A stretch of 64,000 nt of DNA from Polyangiaceae bacterium (GTDB taxonomy: Bacteria; Myxococcota_A; Polyangia; Polyangiales; Polyangiaceae), in NCBI GenBank assembly GCA_020633205.1, contig JACKEB010000019.1, forward strand, positions 296,950 through 360,949. Reading direction: 5' to 3'. Under the pieces are notes generated by a model that saw only the letters and a list, made by a program, of their open reading frames with translations, was not told where the DNA came from and ran no database searches. The position numbers and the translations under genes were made by a program. This document shows positions 35,301 to 43,833 of the stretch, piece after piece (position 1 is the stretch's first letter; each line of letters begins with the position of its first letter).

Positions 35301-36409
35301 GGGTGCTCCATGAAGACGCCTTCGGCGAAAGCTGGATCGAAGCGCGGCGCAGCCAGCGCTTGCTCGACCAGGCTTAGCAATGCGTCGCGATGAGCGGGAT
35401 CCAAGCCTGGATACCAAGCTGGGTTCGCCAGCACCAAGCCGCGCCAAGCCAAGAATGGCGCCACCACGTCGAGCAGCTGAGCGTCTCCCGAACGCTCTTG
35501 GTACCGCTCCCAGAACCCGTACCAGAGCTCTCGGAGTGCACCCTTCCAGGCGCCGCGGTGACCAAGCGCGAAGAACACGAAGTTGATGGCGAGGCAGCTC
35601 ACGTCGTCCGCCGGATCGCCCACCGAACCTCGACTGGTGTCAAGCAGGCGCGGGCTATCGCTCTCGTCGATGATGATGTTGAACGGGTGGAAATCGCCGT
35701 GGGTACGCCGATTGCGCGACTCACCTGTCTTGAGCCGCCAGCGCCAGGCGACCGCTGCCTGCTCGATACGCTGCAAGCGCTCTGCTCGCACCTGACCGTC
35801 CCTGGGGAAGCCATCGATGATGCCGAAGATCCCCTCGCCGCTGCCTACCAAGTCGCGGATCGCGCGCTGATAAGCAACCGGCGCATCAATTTTTTCCCCA
35901 TGGATATCAATCAGTGTATCCACCAGGCGTTCGACCAGTAAGCGATCGCGCGCCTCGAGACTTCCACGCGCCGCGATGTTACGCAGCTCATCGGCGTACA
36001 CATGGCCGGGTACGAAGTCGCTGAGTAGATAGAACTCCCCGGTGTCTCTCAAGGAGACCAACGCATCGCCCGACTTCGCAATGGCGCCGACATCACACGC
36101 GCCGGCGTGATGGGGCACGAGCGCGAACGTGTCATACGCCAGGAGCATCTCCAGGGCGCGATCGGAGCGCCGATCGTGCCCGAAGGCATTCGGGGCGGCG
36201 GTGTGAAAGACCAAGCGACGCTCCTCTCCCCCAACCAAACCCACGTCCAGCAAGAGCGGCTTGCCGTAGCCCAGGCCCTTGGTGGTTTCAGCGTCGTCGC
36301 TACCTTCGTCCACGCCGAAGCGCGAAACTTTGAGCAAGCGCGCGCCAGGCCACAGCGCCTCGAGCATGCCCTGCAGGGCGCGCCTCTGATCTGCGTTCTC
36401 TTGCTTCAT
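35297..36409 (-). CDS. Aminoglycoside-phosphotransferase-like kinase (COG2187-type)
   Basis: 370 residues with the APH/choline-kinase-like catalytic loop THGDFHPFNIII and the metal-binding segment RLLDTSRGSVGDPADDVSCL. The N-terminal lobe is less conserved. The real substrate of this subfamily is not known and resistance is unlikely. The fused homologue Rv2004c is a DosR-regulon member in Mycobacterium tuberculosis, so the pairing with stress proteins fits. Eight bp follow the YwiC-like gene. Confidence 0.82.
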   Translation of the reverse strand: MKQENADQRRALQGMLEALWPGARLLKVSRFGVDEGSDDAETTKGLGYGKPLLLDVGLVGGEERRLVFHTAAPNAFGHDRRSDRALEMLLAYDTFALVPHHAGACDVGAIAKSGDALVSLRDTGEFYLLSDFVPGHVYADELRNIAARGSLEARDRLLVERLVDTLIDIHGEKIDAPVAYQRAIRDLVGSGEGIFGIIDGFPRDGQVRAERLQRIEQAAVAWRWRLKTGESRNRRTHGDFHPFNIIIDESDSPRLLDTSRGSVGDPADDVSCLAINFVFFALGHRGAWKGALRELWYGFWERYQERSGDAQLLDVVAPFLAWRGLVLANPAWYPGLDPAHRDALLSLVEQALAAPRFDPAFAEGVFMEHP

Positions 36410-36417
36410 GACTCAAC

Positions 36418-36993
36418 TCATATCGCAAGTAGCACCCCAACGACACCCGAGAGCGCACTCATCGACAGCCCTAGACGCTTCAGATTCTGTGGCCCAAGGC
36501 GCTGAAGCACCAAGAGCAGCAAGCCGGCGCTCGCCACCACCAACGCTGCACGTTCATTCCACCCGGAAATACTCAAGACTCCAAGCAGCATCCCGGCTGG
36601 AAGCCCAACACCGAGGCATTCGAACAGTGTGGCTTTCACGCGTGCCCGACGGCGCTGCAGCGCCGCGCGTACCACCAGCGCGCCCGCGACGTTCAAGCTC
36701 AGCCACACCAAGCTGAACGCGAGCATGTTGAGCATCGAGTCCCCGCCAGCCCACAGCACGGGGACGCCCACCGCGCTGAGCGCCGTCGTCGACGCCAGTT
36801 GCCAGGAGCCATGGCCACGCACCTGCCGGCTCAGCAAGCCGCCGACGAGCGGTGCGACGACCAGCACCAAGACCGCCACCAGTGGCGCCCACCCCGCCGC
36901 GCGCACGCGCAACAGCGCCGACGCGGTGATCAGCGCCAACATCACCCAAAAACCGTGCTCCCGCGGCAAACGATAGCCGCGAGCGCGCTTCAC
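36418..36993 (-). CDS. YwiC-like multi-pass membrane protein
   Basis: 191 residues, about six membrane helices. The N-terminal LPREHGFWVMLAL resembles the YwiC-like family motif PRxHGxWAM. In Bacillus subtilis ywiC sits beside anaerobic genes, but no activity is known. Start ATG 36993 overlaps the USP stop by 4 bp. Its place in a cbb3 operon supports a respiratory or redox role (inference). Confidence 0.75.
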   Translation of the reverse strand: MKRARGYRLPREHGFWVMLALITASALLRVRAAGWAPLVAVLVLVVAPLVGGLLSRQVRGHGSWQLASTTALSAVGVPVLWAGGDSMLNMLAFSLVWLSLNVAGALVVRAALQRRRARVKATLFECLGVGLPAGMLLGVLSISGWNERAALVVASAGLLLLVLQRLGPQNLKRLGLSMSALSGVVGVLLAI

Positions 36994-37451
36994 GGAGCGT
37001 CCTGGGTGGTGGCTTCTTTGAAGGTGAATACCGGGATGGGTGAGCCACGCACCACCCGCTCCGCCACGCTGCCCATCAACAAATGGGCGAGGCCCGTACG
37101 GCCCCGGGTGCCCATCACGATCATCTCGTAGGCACCAGTCCTCGCTTCCTCGAGGATTCGCTCTACCGGGTGCCCTTCGAGCACCGAGTAGTTCACGCCT
37201 ACGGCGACGTCCGCATGCGCTTCGGCGAATTCATCCAGCCCGCGGGTCGCCTGATCCCGCGCGATCTCACTGAGGGGCCGCTGGTTGCCCGCGTAGAGGA
37301 AGAAGCCAGGATCGGCGCTCACCTCACTGGGTTGGTAGATGTGAAACACCTGTACCGTCACCCCGAGGCGCGTGGCGAGGTCCACCGCGGCAAGGAAGGC
37401 GTGCTCGGAGCACTCCGAAAAATCCACCGGACACAGCAGCTTTCGAGTCAT
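36990..37451 (-). CDS. Universal stress protein in the cbb3 operon
   Basis: 153 residues. Start KLLCPVDFSECSEHAFLAAV; nucleotide motif GTRGRTG-x9-GSVAERVVRGSPIPV. GGTGAAG lies upstream of the ATG. It is 52 bp after ccoS, inside the run of minus-strand genes, and overlaps the YwiC-like gene. Linking a USP to the oxidase assembly genes implies shared oxygen regulation. Confidence 0.93.
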   Translation of the reverse strand: MTRKLLCPVDFSECSEHAFLAAVDLATRLGVTVQVFHIYQPSEVSADPGFFLYAGNQRPLSEIARDQATRGLDEFAEAHADVAVGVNYSVLEGHPVERILEEARTGAYEMIVMGTRGRTGLAHLLMGSVAERVVRGSPIPVFTFKEATTQDAP

Positions 37452-37503
37452 TTCGCTTCACCTGCAAAGGGGAGATATCAAACAACCGCGCGAGACTTGC
37501 GCC

Positions 37504-37647
37504 TCACTTGTCGTCGTCGAAGAGAATGCGCACCGGCGGCGTGTCCAGATCGTCGAACTGACCCTTACGTGTAGCCCAGATAAACGCCACGACGAACAGC
37601 GCACCGAACAGGATCGCCAGCGGAATCAGCAGATACAGCACGCTCAT
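37504..37647 (-). CDS. ccoS: Cytochrome cbb3 oxidase maturation protein CcoS
   Basis: 47-residue single-helix protein: MSVLYLLIPLAILFGALFVV, then AFIWATRKGQFDDLDTPPVRILFDDD. The GQFDDLDTPPVRILFDD tail is the CcoS signature. Required in other bacteria for putting cofactors into cbb3 oxidase. Start overlaps the ccoI stop (ATGA). Confidence 0.95.
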   Translation of the reverse strand: MSVLYLLIPLAILFGALFVVAFIWATRKGQFDDLDTPPVRILFDDDK

Positions 37648-40175
37648 GTCTTGAAGCTCCTACTGCGGAACGAGCTAGTCACGACGGTCAGTGAGCTGAG
37701 CGGCATCAAGAGCGCCGCGATCAGCGGGTTCAACACTCCTGCAAGAGCAAGAGTTGCACCAACCGCGTTGTAGACCAACGAGAAAACCAAGTTCCGGCGC
37801 ACCACACCGAGGCTGCGTCGCGAGCCTTCGATCAGCCGCCAGACCGGCGTGAGTCCTGGCCGCGTGGCGAACACATCTGCGGCCTGCAGACTTGCCTCAG
37901 CGCCGCCGTGAACCGCCACGCCCACGCTCGCAGCGGACAGCGCCGCGGCGTCGTTGACGCCATCACCCACCATCACCACCGGTCGCTCTTTCACCCACTG
38001 CTCGACGTACTCGAGCTTTTGTTCGGGCGTCACGCCGCCGAGCGCCAGGACGAACTCAACACCCGTCTGGCGCACCAGCGCCTCGACCGTCGCCGGGTGA
38101 TCGCCCGACAGCACAGCCAAATCGTAGCCCAGATCCACCAAGCGCAGGAGCGTGTCCTGCGCGTCGGGGCGTAGCGGATCGCCGAGACCCAGCAGCAACT
38201 CGACTCGACCGTCCACCGTAAGCAGTACCGGCGTGCGACCATGACGCGCGAGCTCCTCAGCGCCCTCACTCGCCCATTCCGCGAGGCAACCGACACCTTG
38301 GACATTGCCAATCCGCACCTCGTGGCCGTCGATCTCCGCGAACAAGCCGGCGCCGAGGCGCTCCCGAGCGCGCACGCCGGCAAGGCGCTTGGCTTCAGCT
38401 AGTTGTTCGGGGGAGAGGCGCTCCTCCAAGCCACTGACCAACGCGCGCGCGATCACATGTGCGGACTGGCGCTCCATGGCGAGCACCCACGGCAGGTAGC
38501 GCTCATCGCCGCGCACGTCTTCCAGCACCAGCTTGCCGAGCGTCAGTGTTCCGGTTTTATCGAAGACGACACGGCCGGGCTTCTGCAGGCGCTCGAGCAC
38601 GTCGCCTCCCTTGATCAAGAGGCCGCTCTGCGCCGCGCGGCCGAGGGCCGCACCGACTGCCAGGGGAGTAGCCATGCCCAGCGCGCAGGGACAGGTGACG
38701 ATGAGCAGCGCCACCGCGTGCTCGATGGCTTGCGTGGGCCCGTGGCTCCACCAGCTCAGCAGTGTGAGGCTCGCGAGCACGAGCACCGCTATCACGAAGA
38801 AGCCTGACCACCGATCCGCCAAGAGCACGATGGGCGCACGGCGGCTCTGCGCCTCTTCCACGCGCTCCATGAGCTGGCCCATGCGGGTCGCGTGCCCTGT
38901 GCGCTCGGCACGCACAATCAACCGCGAGGAAACGTTGACAGTACCGGCATGCACGACCGCCCCCGCCTCGACCAGCTCCGGGCGCGACTCACCGGTCAAC
39001 CACGCGCGGTCGACTTCGGAGGCGCCGTCCACCACGAGCCCATCGACCGGAACCCGATCGCCGGCCCGCACTTCCACCAGCGCGCCGAGCTCGAGGGCCT
39101 CGAGGGGCACTTCCCGCACTCGGTAGTGTTCTGACGTGGCGCCGCTCGAGACGAGCCCGCCGTCCTCGGCGGTGACACCTTCGACCAACCGCGCGGAAGC
39201 AGGCGCCATCGCGTACAGGAGCTCCGCCGCGCGCGTGGCACGCCGTTGATGCCGGCGCTGCACCCAACGACCGACCAACAGCAAGAAGATCAGCGCGGTG
39301 ACCGAGTCGAAGTAGATCTCTCCGGTTCCGCGCAGGGTGTTGTAAGCACCCCAGCCGAAGCCCGTGAAGATACCGATGGTGATCGGCAGGTCCATGTGCG
39401 GCGCGCGGGCGCGCAAGGCGTAAAAGGCGCCCTTGTAGAACAGCGCAGCCGCCCACAACACCGCGGGCAAGGTGAGCAAGAAGCTGCCCCAGCGAAACAA
39501 TGCCTCGTACTCCGCAGCCATGCCCTGAAACAGGCCACCATAGAGCGCCGCTGCCATCAGCATCACGTTGCCCGCACAGGCGCCGGCGACGGCGATGCGG
39601 ATCAGGAGCTTGCGGTCCTCTTTCTTGTCGAGCTCCGCGCGTTGATCGGCCTGGGGCGGATGCGGTGGGTAGCCGAGGCGATCGATAGCCTCAGCCACCG
39701 CAGATAGCCCTACCTGCTCTGGATCCCAACGCAGCGCGACGAGGTTCTTGCCGAGATCGAGGCGTGACTCGAGCACTCCAGGCACCAGGCGCGGCAGCTT
39801 CTCCACGAGCCAGACGCACGCAGCACAGTGCACGCCCTCGAGCAGGAAGCGCACACTCAGCGTGCCATCGGGCTCATTGCGCACGTAGAGTTCGTGGAAC
39901 TTCGCCTCGTCAAAATGCGTGTAGGAGCGGCCGCTCGCGAGCGCTGGCCCTACCGCAGTCCCGTCAGCGCGGCGGTAGTCGTAGTACGCGGTGAGCCCGT
40001 TCTGGTGCAGCACGTCATAGACCGTACGGCAGCCGTGACAGCAGAACTGATGCTCCTGTTCGCTCTCGATCAGCCCCGCGGGCACTACCAGGCCGCAGTG
40101 TGCACACAGAGTCGCTTCCGCAGGGCAAGTGGTGCCGCTGGCACCACCGACGAAGGGGCGCACATCAGTCGTCAT
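37644..40175 (-). CDS. ccoI: CcoI/FixI copper-transporting P1B ATPase for cbb3 assembly
   Basis: 843 residues. The N-terminus has the Cys-rich CcoI zone (CAHCGLVVPAG..., FCCHGC), then a metal-binding domain with GVHCAACVWLVE. The core has TGES, the transmembrane CPC (TCPCALGMATPLAV), DKTGTLT, and GDGVNDAAALSAASVGVAV. CcoI supplies copper to the CuB site of CcoN. It overlaps the upstream SafE-like gene by 11 bp and ccoS by 4 bp. Confidence 0.96.
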   Translation of the reverse strand: MTTDVRPFVGGASGTTCPAEATLCAHCGLVVPAGLIESEQEHQFCCHGCRTVYDVLHQNGLTAYYDYRRADGTAVGPALASGRSYTHFDEAKFHELYVRNEPDGTLSVRFLLEGVHCAACVWLVEKLPRLVPGVLESRLDLGKNLVALRWDPEQVGLSAVAEAIDRLGYPPHPPQADQRAELDKKEDRKLLIRIAVAGACAGNVMLMAAALYGGLFQGMAAEYEALFRWGSFLLTLPAVLWAAALFYKGAFYALRARAPHMDLPITIGIFTGFGWGAYNTLRGTGEIYFDSVTALIFLLLVGRWVQRRHQRRATRAAELLYAMAPASARLVEGVTAEDGGLVSSGATSEHYRVREVPLEALELGALVEVRAGDRVPVDGLVVDGASEVDRAWLTGESRPELVEAGAVVHAGTVNVSSRLIVRAERTGHATRMGQLMERVEEAQSRRAPIVLLADRWSGFFVIAVLVLASLTLLSWWSHGPTQAIEHAVALLIVTCPCALGMATPLAVGAALGRAAQSGLLIKGGDVLERLQKPGRVVFDKTGTLTLGKLVLEDVRGDERYLPWVLAMERQSAHVIARALVSGLEERLSPEQLAEAKRLAGVRARERLGAGLFAEIDGHEVRIGNVQGVGCLAEWASEGAEELARHGRTPVLLTVDGRVELLLGLGDPLRPDAQDTLLRLVDLGYDLAVLSGDHPATVEALVRQTGVEFVLALGGVTPEQKLEYVEQWVKERPVVMVGDGVNDAAALSAASVGVAVHGGAEASLQAADVFATRPGLTPVWRLIEGSRRSLGVVRRNLVFSLVYNAVGATLALAGVLNPLIAALLMPLSSLTVVTSSFRSRSFKT

Positions 40176-40941
40176 GGTGGCAGCACGGCGCCTCGCCCTC
40201 GGGAGCGGCAGCGCCCAGATGAGCCTTTTGATCCATCTGCATGGTCGCGGTGCGGACCACTTGGTCCAAACGCAAGCGCCCGAGCACCGAGGCCGTCCCG
40301 ATGATCACGAGCAGCGCCGCCGACAGCGCCGGGATGTGTCGCCGCAAGCGATGTCCCAGGCGTTGGACACCAACACCCAGCCCCAACATCACCGGCAACG
40401 TTCCGGACCAAAACGCAACCATGACGAGTGCCCCCCACACCGGAGAGGCCGTGCCTGCCGCAGCGACCGCGAAGGCATACAGCCAACCGCACGGAAGCAA
40501 CGTGGAGGAGAACCCGAGCACGAACGCGCGCACGGTTGGCGGCTTGCTGCGGGCAGCGGTCGCCACCTGGCTGAGGCGCCGGCTCAATCCAGCCGGCAGC
40601 CGCCCCAGGAGCTTTGACTTGGGGAGTTTCACGCCAGCGACCCCGAACAGCAACACCGCGCCCCACCCCAGCATCACCACCCCGGCGACGACGGCAGCAA
40701 TCCGACCGAAACCGAGCGCTGTACTCGCGACGTTCGTCACTGAACCCAGCAGCCCAGCGAACGCGCCGACGATGGCATACGTTAGAAGGCGCCCGAGGTT
40801 GTACGCGACGTGGGCGACGCTTCGTTGCCGCTCGGAAGTGTCCCCTCCGGCATAGAAGGCCACGAAGCCACCACACATACCGGCACAGTGCAGGCTACCG
40901 AGCACACTTGCTGCGACGACCGAGAGCAATACGTGGATCAC
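40165..40941 (-). CDS. SafE/UreH-like membrane protein of the cbb3 cluster
   Basis: 258 residues from GTG 40941 with GGAGTGAG upstream; the frame runs to 41007 but would overlap ccoH. Six or seven membrane segments, with the family motif GSLHCAGMCGGFVAFY at the N-terminus and FVLGFSSTLLPCGWLYAF in the middle, whose Cys/Met/His residues suggest copper handling. The tail ends in CCHHDD, another potential copper ligand set. Such sulfite-exporter-like proteins commonly sit between ccoG/H and ccoI. Confidence 0.88.
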   Translation of the reverse strand: MIHVLLSVVAASVLGSLHCAGMCGGFVAFYAGGDTSERQRSVAHVAYNLGRLLTYAIVGAFAGLLGSVTNVASTALGFGRIAAVVAGVVMLGWGAVLLFGVAGVKLPKSKLLGRLPAGLSRRLSQVATAARSKPPTVRAFVLGFSSTLLPCGWLYAFAVAAAGTASPVWGALVMVAFWSGTLPVMLGLGVGVQRLGHRLRRHIPALSAALLVIIGTASVLGRLRLDQVVRTATMQMDQKAHLGAAAPEGEAPCCHHDD

Positions 40942-40960
40942 CTCACTCCTCCTCGGCCGC

Positions 40961-41536
40961 TCAGCGGGGCAGCACCATTCCGAGGACAGCGGGTTTGCAG
41001 TCGACACACCCGACCGCGCTCAGGATGTCCTGCCGTTCCACTTGGGTGTAGCGCTGCTCGCCGCGGGCGACGTCGAAGCGAAACTCCCAGAGTCCGCGTC
41101 TGATCACCGGCATGCGAATCACGTAGCTACCCGCTTCCCGCTGCAGCGTCTGCCGGAAGCGATGATCGGACTTCGCGTTGGGGAACGCCACGACCTGGAC
41201 GTCGGCGTCCGAGATGAGCGCGCCGCGCTTGTCCAGCACCATCACGTGTAAGTCGGCTTGCCCCGCGCCCACCGGCTTGACGACCAGCTTCAATCTCCAG
41301 CCGAGCTGTTGGTTCGCGCGCTCCTGGGCCATGTGGTCATCCCAGTTGACTGCCTTCTTGTAGTAGTCCTCCTCGACCGCGGCGCCGCCGTCTTTCAGGG
41401 CGTTGGAGACCAAGACGACTTGAGCGGTGATCACCAGCCCGAGGAGCGCGACCGGCATCAAGGGCCACAGGTTCCTCTGCTTTTTCCCCAAGGATTCGCT
41501 CTCGGACTCGTCCACGGCTGTCTCTTGCTCGTTCAT
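40961..41536 (-). CDS. ccoH: CcoH/FixH-like cbb3 assembly protein
   Basis: 191 residues. One N-terminal membrane helix (WPLMPVALLGLVITAQVVLVSNA) follows a polar cytoplasmic segment; the periplasmic part contains the FixH pattern (EEDYYKKAVNWDDHMAQ, LGWRLKLVV, GLWEFRFDVARGEQRYTQ). An extra CVDCKPAVLGM near the C-terminus is a possible metal site. Overlaps ccoG by 4 bp. Confidence 0.92.
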   Translation of the reverse strand: MNEQETAVDESESESLGKKQRNLWPLMPVALLGLVITAQVVLVSNALKDGGAAVEEDYYKKAVNWDDHMAQERANQQLGWRLKLVVKPVGAGQADLHVMVLDKRGALISDADVQVVAFPNAKSDHRFRQTLQREAGSYVIRMPVIRRGLWEFRFDVARGEQRYTQVERQDILSAVGCVDCKPAVLGMVLPR

Positions 41537-42897
41537 TTCTCACCTCCCGGCCCTAGTAGCTTGTAAGGGAACGTGCGCTCGAAGCCCTTCCCATCGCTGA
41601 TCTTGAAGTCGACGTCTCGCTTGCCCCCCACGAAGAGGCCCTCCGGGGCGACCACGAAGATCGTGGTCTCTCGGCGTTTGCCGCCCGGGATGACTAGCGG
41701 ATTCTCAGGGGCGATCAGCTTCGCCCCCTCCGCGCCCAATAGCTTCACATCATAGGAGCGATCCTCGCTCCCACGGTTCTCGATCTTGATCCTGATTTGG
41801 TTGCGAACCCCTGACGAGTCGACCACGTAGGGCGCTGAGAGCCCCCGCAGTATCGTAACGTCAGCTTCTGTCGTGCGGCCACCCGTGAAGACCAACAAAC
41901 CTACCAGCAATGCCATCACGGCTGGATACGCGAACGCTCGGGGCCTGAGCCTCCCCTTCGCGCGTCCTTCGAGTGTTCGCTGAGAGGCGTAGCGGATCAG
42001 GCCTCGAGGGCGGCCAACCTTGTCCATGACGGTGTCACACGCGTCCACGCACTGGGCGCACGCGATGCACTCCATCTGTAGCCCGTTGCGGATGTCGATT
42101 CCCGTCGGACACGTGATCACACACGCACCACAGTCGACGCAGTCACCCGTGGTCTGCCCCTTCTTGCCGCGCGGTTCGCCTCGCTTCTCGTCGTAGCCGA
42201 CGATGAGCGAGTCCTTGTCCAAGAGCACGGACTGAAAGCGAGCATAGGGACAGGCGACCGTGCACATCTGCTCCCGGAAGTACCCAAAATCGACGAAGAC
42301 GAGCACCGCAGTCACCGCCATCACCAGGAATCCGGTAGGGTGCGCCATCGGCCCTTCCATCACCCACGTGCCGAGTCGCCGGACGCCGACGAAGTAGGCG
42401 AGGAACACGTTCGCGACCAGCACGCTGAGCAGCGCGAACACGACCCACTTTAATACCCTACGGAAACCCCCTCCGTGCTTGTCGAGCTTGAGCTGACCCG
42501 AACGACCACCCTCGATCCATTGCTCGATCGGTCGAAACAGGAACTCCATGTAGACCGTCTGAGGGCATGCGTAGCCGCACCACACCCGACCGAGCATCGC
42601 GGTGAGCCAGAACACGCCCACGAAGATCGCGAGCAGAAGCAACATCAAGAGCACGCCGTCCGTCGCTAGAAAGGTGCGCCCGAAGAGGTGAAACTGACGC
42701 GCGGGGACGTCCAGCAGGATGATCGGGTGACCCCCCATGTCGATGAAGGGCACGATCACGAACAGCAGTATCAGTGCCCAGCCGATGACCGCCCTCAGCG
42801 TCCAGTATCGACCTGGAGAACGACGCGGCCGGACCCACAGCCGTGTGCCGTCTTCGTTCAGGGTGGGGAGGACTCTCCCGGGTGCGTCTCCGGCCAT
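41533..42897 (-). CDS. ccoG: CcoG/RdxA/FixG polyferredoxin-like membrane protein
   Basis: 454 residues. Several membrane helices, WCGYACPQTVYMEFLFRPIEQWIEG, and two 4Fe-4S motifs: CVDCGACVITCPTGIDIR and CIACAQCVDACD. The C-terminal third is an immunoglobulin-like periplasmic domain. CcoG reduces copper during cbb3 maturation in other bacteria. The gene begins 18 bp after ccoP. Confidence 0.95.
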   Translation of the reverse strand: MAGDAPGRVLPTLNEDGTRLWVRPRRSPGRYWTLRAVIGWALILLFVIVPFIDMGGHPIILLDVPARQFHLFGRTFLATDGVLLMLLLLAIFVGVFWLTAMLGRVWCGYACPQTVYMEFLFRPIEQWIEGGRSGQLKLDKHGGGFRRVLKWVVFALLSVLVANVFLAYFVGVRRLGTWVMEGPMAHPTGFLVMAVTAVLVFVDFGYFREQMCTVACPYARFQSVLLDKDSLIVGYDEKRGEPRGKKGQTTGDCVDCGACVITCPTGIDIRNGLQMECIACAQCVDACDTVMDKVGRPRGLIRYASQRTLEGRAKGRLRPRAFAYPAVMALLVGLLVFTGGRTTEADVTILRGLSAPYVVDSSGVRNQIRIKIENRGSEDRSYDVKLLGAEGAKLIAPENPLVIPGGKRRETTIFVVAPEGLFVGGKRDVDFKISDGKGFERTFPYKLLGPGGEK

Positions 42898-42915
42898 TGC
42901 TCGCTCCTAGTGGGT

Positions 42916-43632
42916 CTAGTTCGCTGACGGTGCCGCAGAAGGCGCAGCATCCGTCGGTGCGGCGGGTGCGGCGCTGTCGGTGGGAGCCACGGGCGACGCA
43001 GAAGGTGCATCCGTTGCGGCGCCGCGTGCTACCGACGCGGCCATGTCCACCTTCTCACCCTCGGGAGGTTTGCCCGGGACGTTCGTACCTCGAAGGCTGC
43101 CCACATAGGCAACGACCTTGCGCAGCTCGATGGGAGTCAGCTGACGTCCCCAGGCGGGCATACCCTTGGCGGGAACGCCCTCGTCCACGGTCTTGTAGAT
43201 GTCCATCAGCGTACCCTTGCCGTGGATCCAAGAATCGTCGGTCAGGTTCGGACCGATCAGGCCCTGCCCTTTATCCGCGTGGCACTGCTCGCAGCGAGCT
43301 TTGAAGACCGCCTGGGTGTCACCCATCATGGGCTTGTTCTCCATCAGCTTCGCCAGGCCCTCTTCGGACACGGCGTCTCCCATCGCCATCTTGGCTTCGG
43401 CTTCCCGCGCCTCCTTCAGCTCGTCCACATAGGCCTGGGCCACCGAGGTGCCCTTGGCGCCGACGTGGAAGTGGAAGAAATAGAACAACGCGAACCAGAA
43501 GCTGCCCCAGAACATCCACACCCACCATTTGGGCATGGGGTTATCGTACTCACGAATCCCATCGTACTCATGCTCCAGCAGCTCGTCGGTGACACCGCCG
43601 GGAGCTGATCGTTTGGAATCGCCGGTGCTCAT
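42916..43632 (-). CDS. ccoP: Cytochrome cbb3 oxidase subunit CcoP, mono-haem form
   Basis: 238 residues. The N-terminal HEYDGIREYDNPMPKWWVWMFWGSFWFALFYFF region is the typical CcoP membrane anchor. Only one haem c motif, CEQCH, is present, with its Met ligand in KGMPAWG; classical CcoP has two haem domains and about 300 residues. The C-terminal 50 residues are an Ala/Pro/Ser-rich tail. Start overlaps the CcoQ-like gene by 4 bp. The single haem means one fewer electron-transfer centre. Confidence 0.93.
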   Translation of the reverse strand: MSTGDSKRSAPGGVTDELLEHEYDGIREYDNPMPKWWVWMFWGSFWFALFYFFHFHVGAKGTSVAQAYVDELKEAREAEAKMAMGDAVSEEGLAKLMENKPMMGDTQAVFKARCEQCHADKGQGLIGPNLTDDSWIHGKGTLMDIYKTVDEGVPAKGMPAWGRQLTPIELRKVVAYVGSLRGTNVPGKPPEGEKVDMAASVARGAATDAPSASPVAPTDSAAPAAPTDAAPSAAPSAN

Positions 43633-43832
43633 CGTTCTTCTCCTGCTGCGTCGCGAGGGGTGCGCACCAACTCGTCGTCCAGGGGCATGAGGCGCGCGGC
43701 TTCGTACTCGCTCTGGTGCTTCTTGCTGTAGACGCGGAACACCACGGCAATGAAGACGGCAAAGAAGATCAACAGGCCAATTTCCGCGTAGCTAGTGAGC
43801 CCCATGTTGCTCATGATTTCGCTGAGTTTCAT
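43629..43832 (-). CDS. ccoQ: CcoQ-like small subunit of cbb3 oxidase
   Basis: 67 residues: one membrane helix (IGLLIFFAVFIAVVFRVYSK) and a soluble tail with ARLMPLDDE, typical of CcoQ (FixQ). It lies directly after ccoNO (gap of one base) and overlaps ccoP. Stabilises the oxidase in other bacteria. Confidence 0.9.
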   Translation of the reverse strand: MKLSEIMSNMGLTSYAEIGLLIFFAVFIAVVFRVYSKKHQSEYEAARLMPLDDELVRTPRDAAGEER

Positions 43833-43833
43833 G

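Noticed and set aside
35297..36409. Antibiotic resistance (aminoglycoside phosphotransferase)
   Set aside because: Only the superfamily kinase fold is shared. Partner gene and context match the COG2187/COG0645 stress-associated pair rather than resistance enzymes.
37489..37504. Sigma54-like sequence AGGCGCAAGTCTCGCG before the USP of the cbb3 operon
   Set aside because: Spacing is right but agreement is weak, it overlaps the ccoS stop, and the gene is probably transcribed from upstream.
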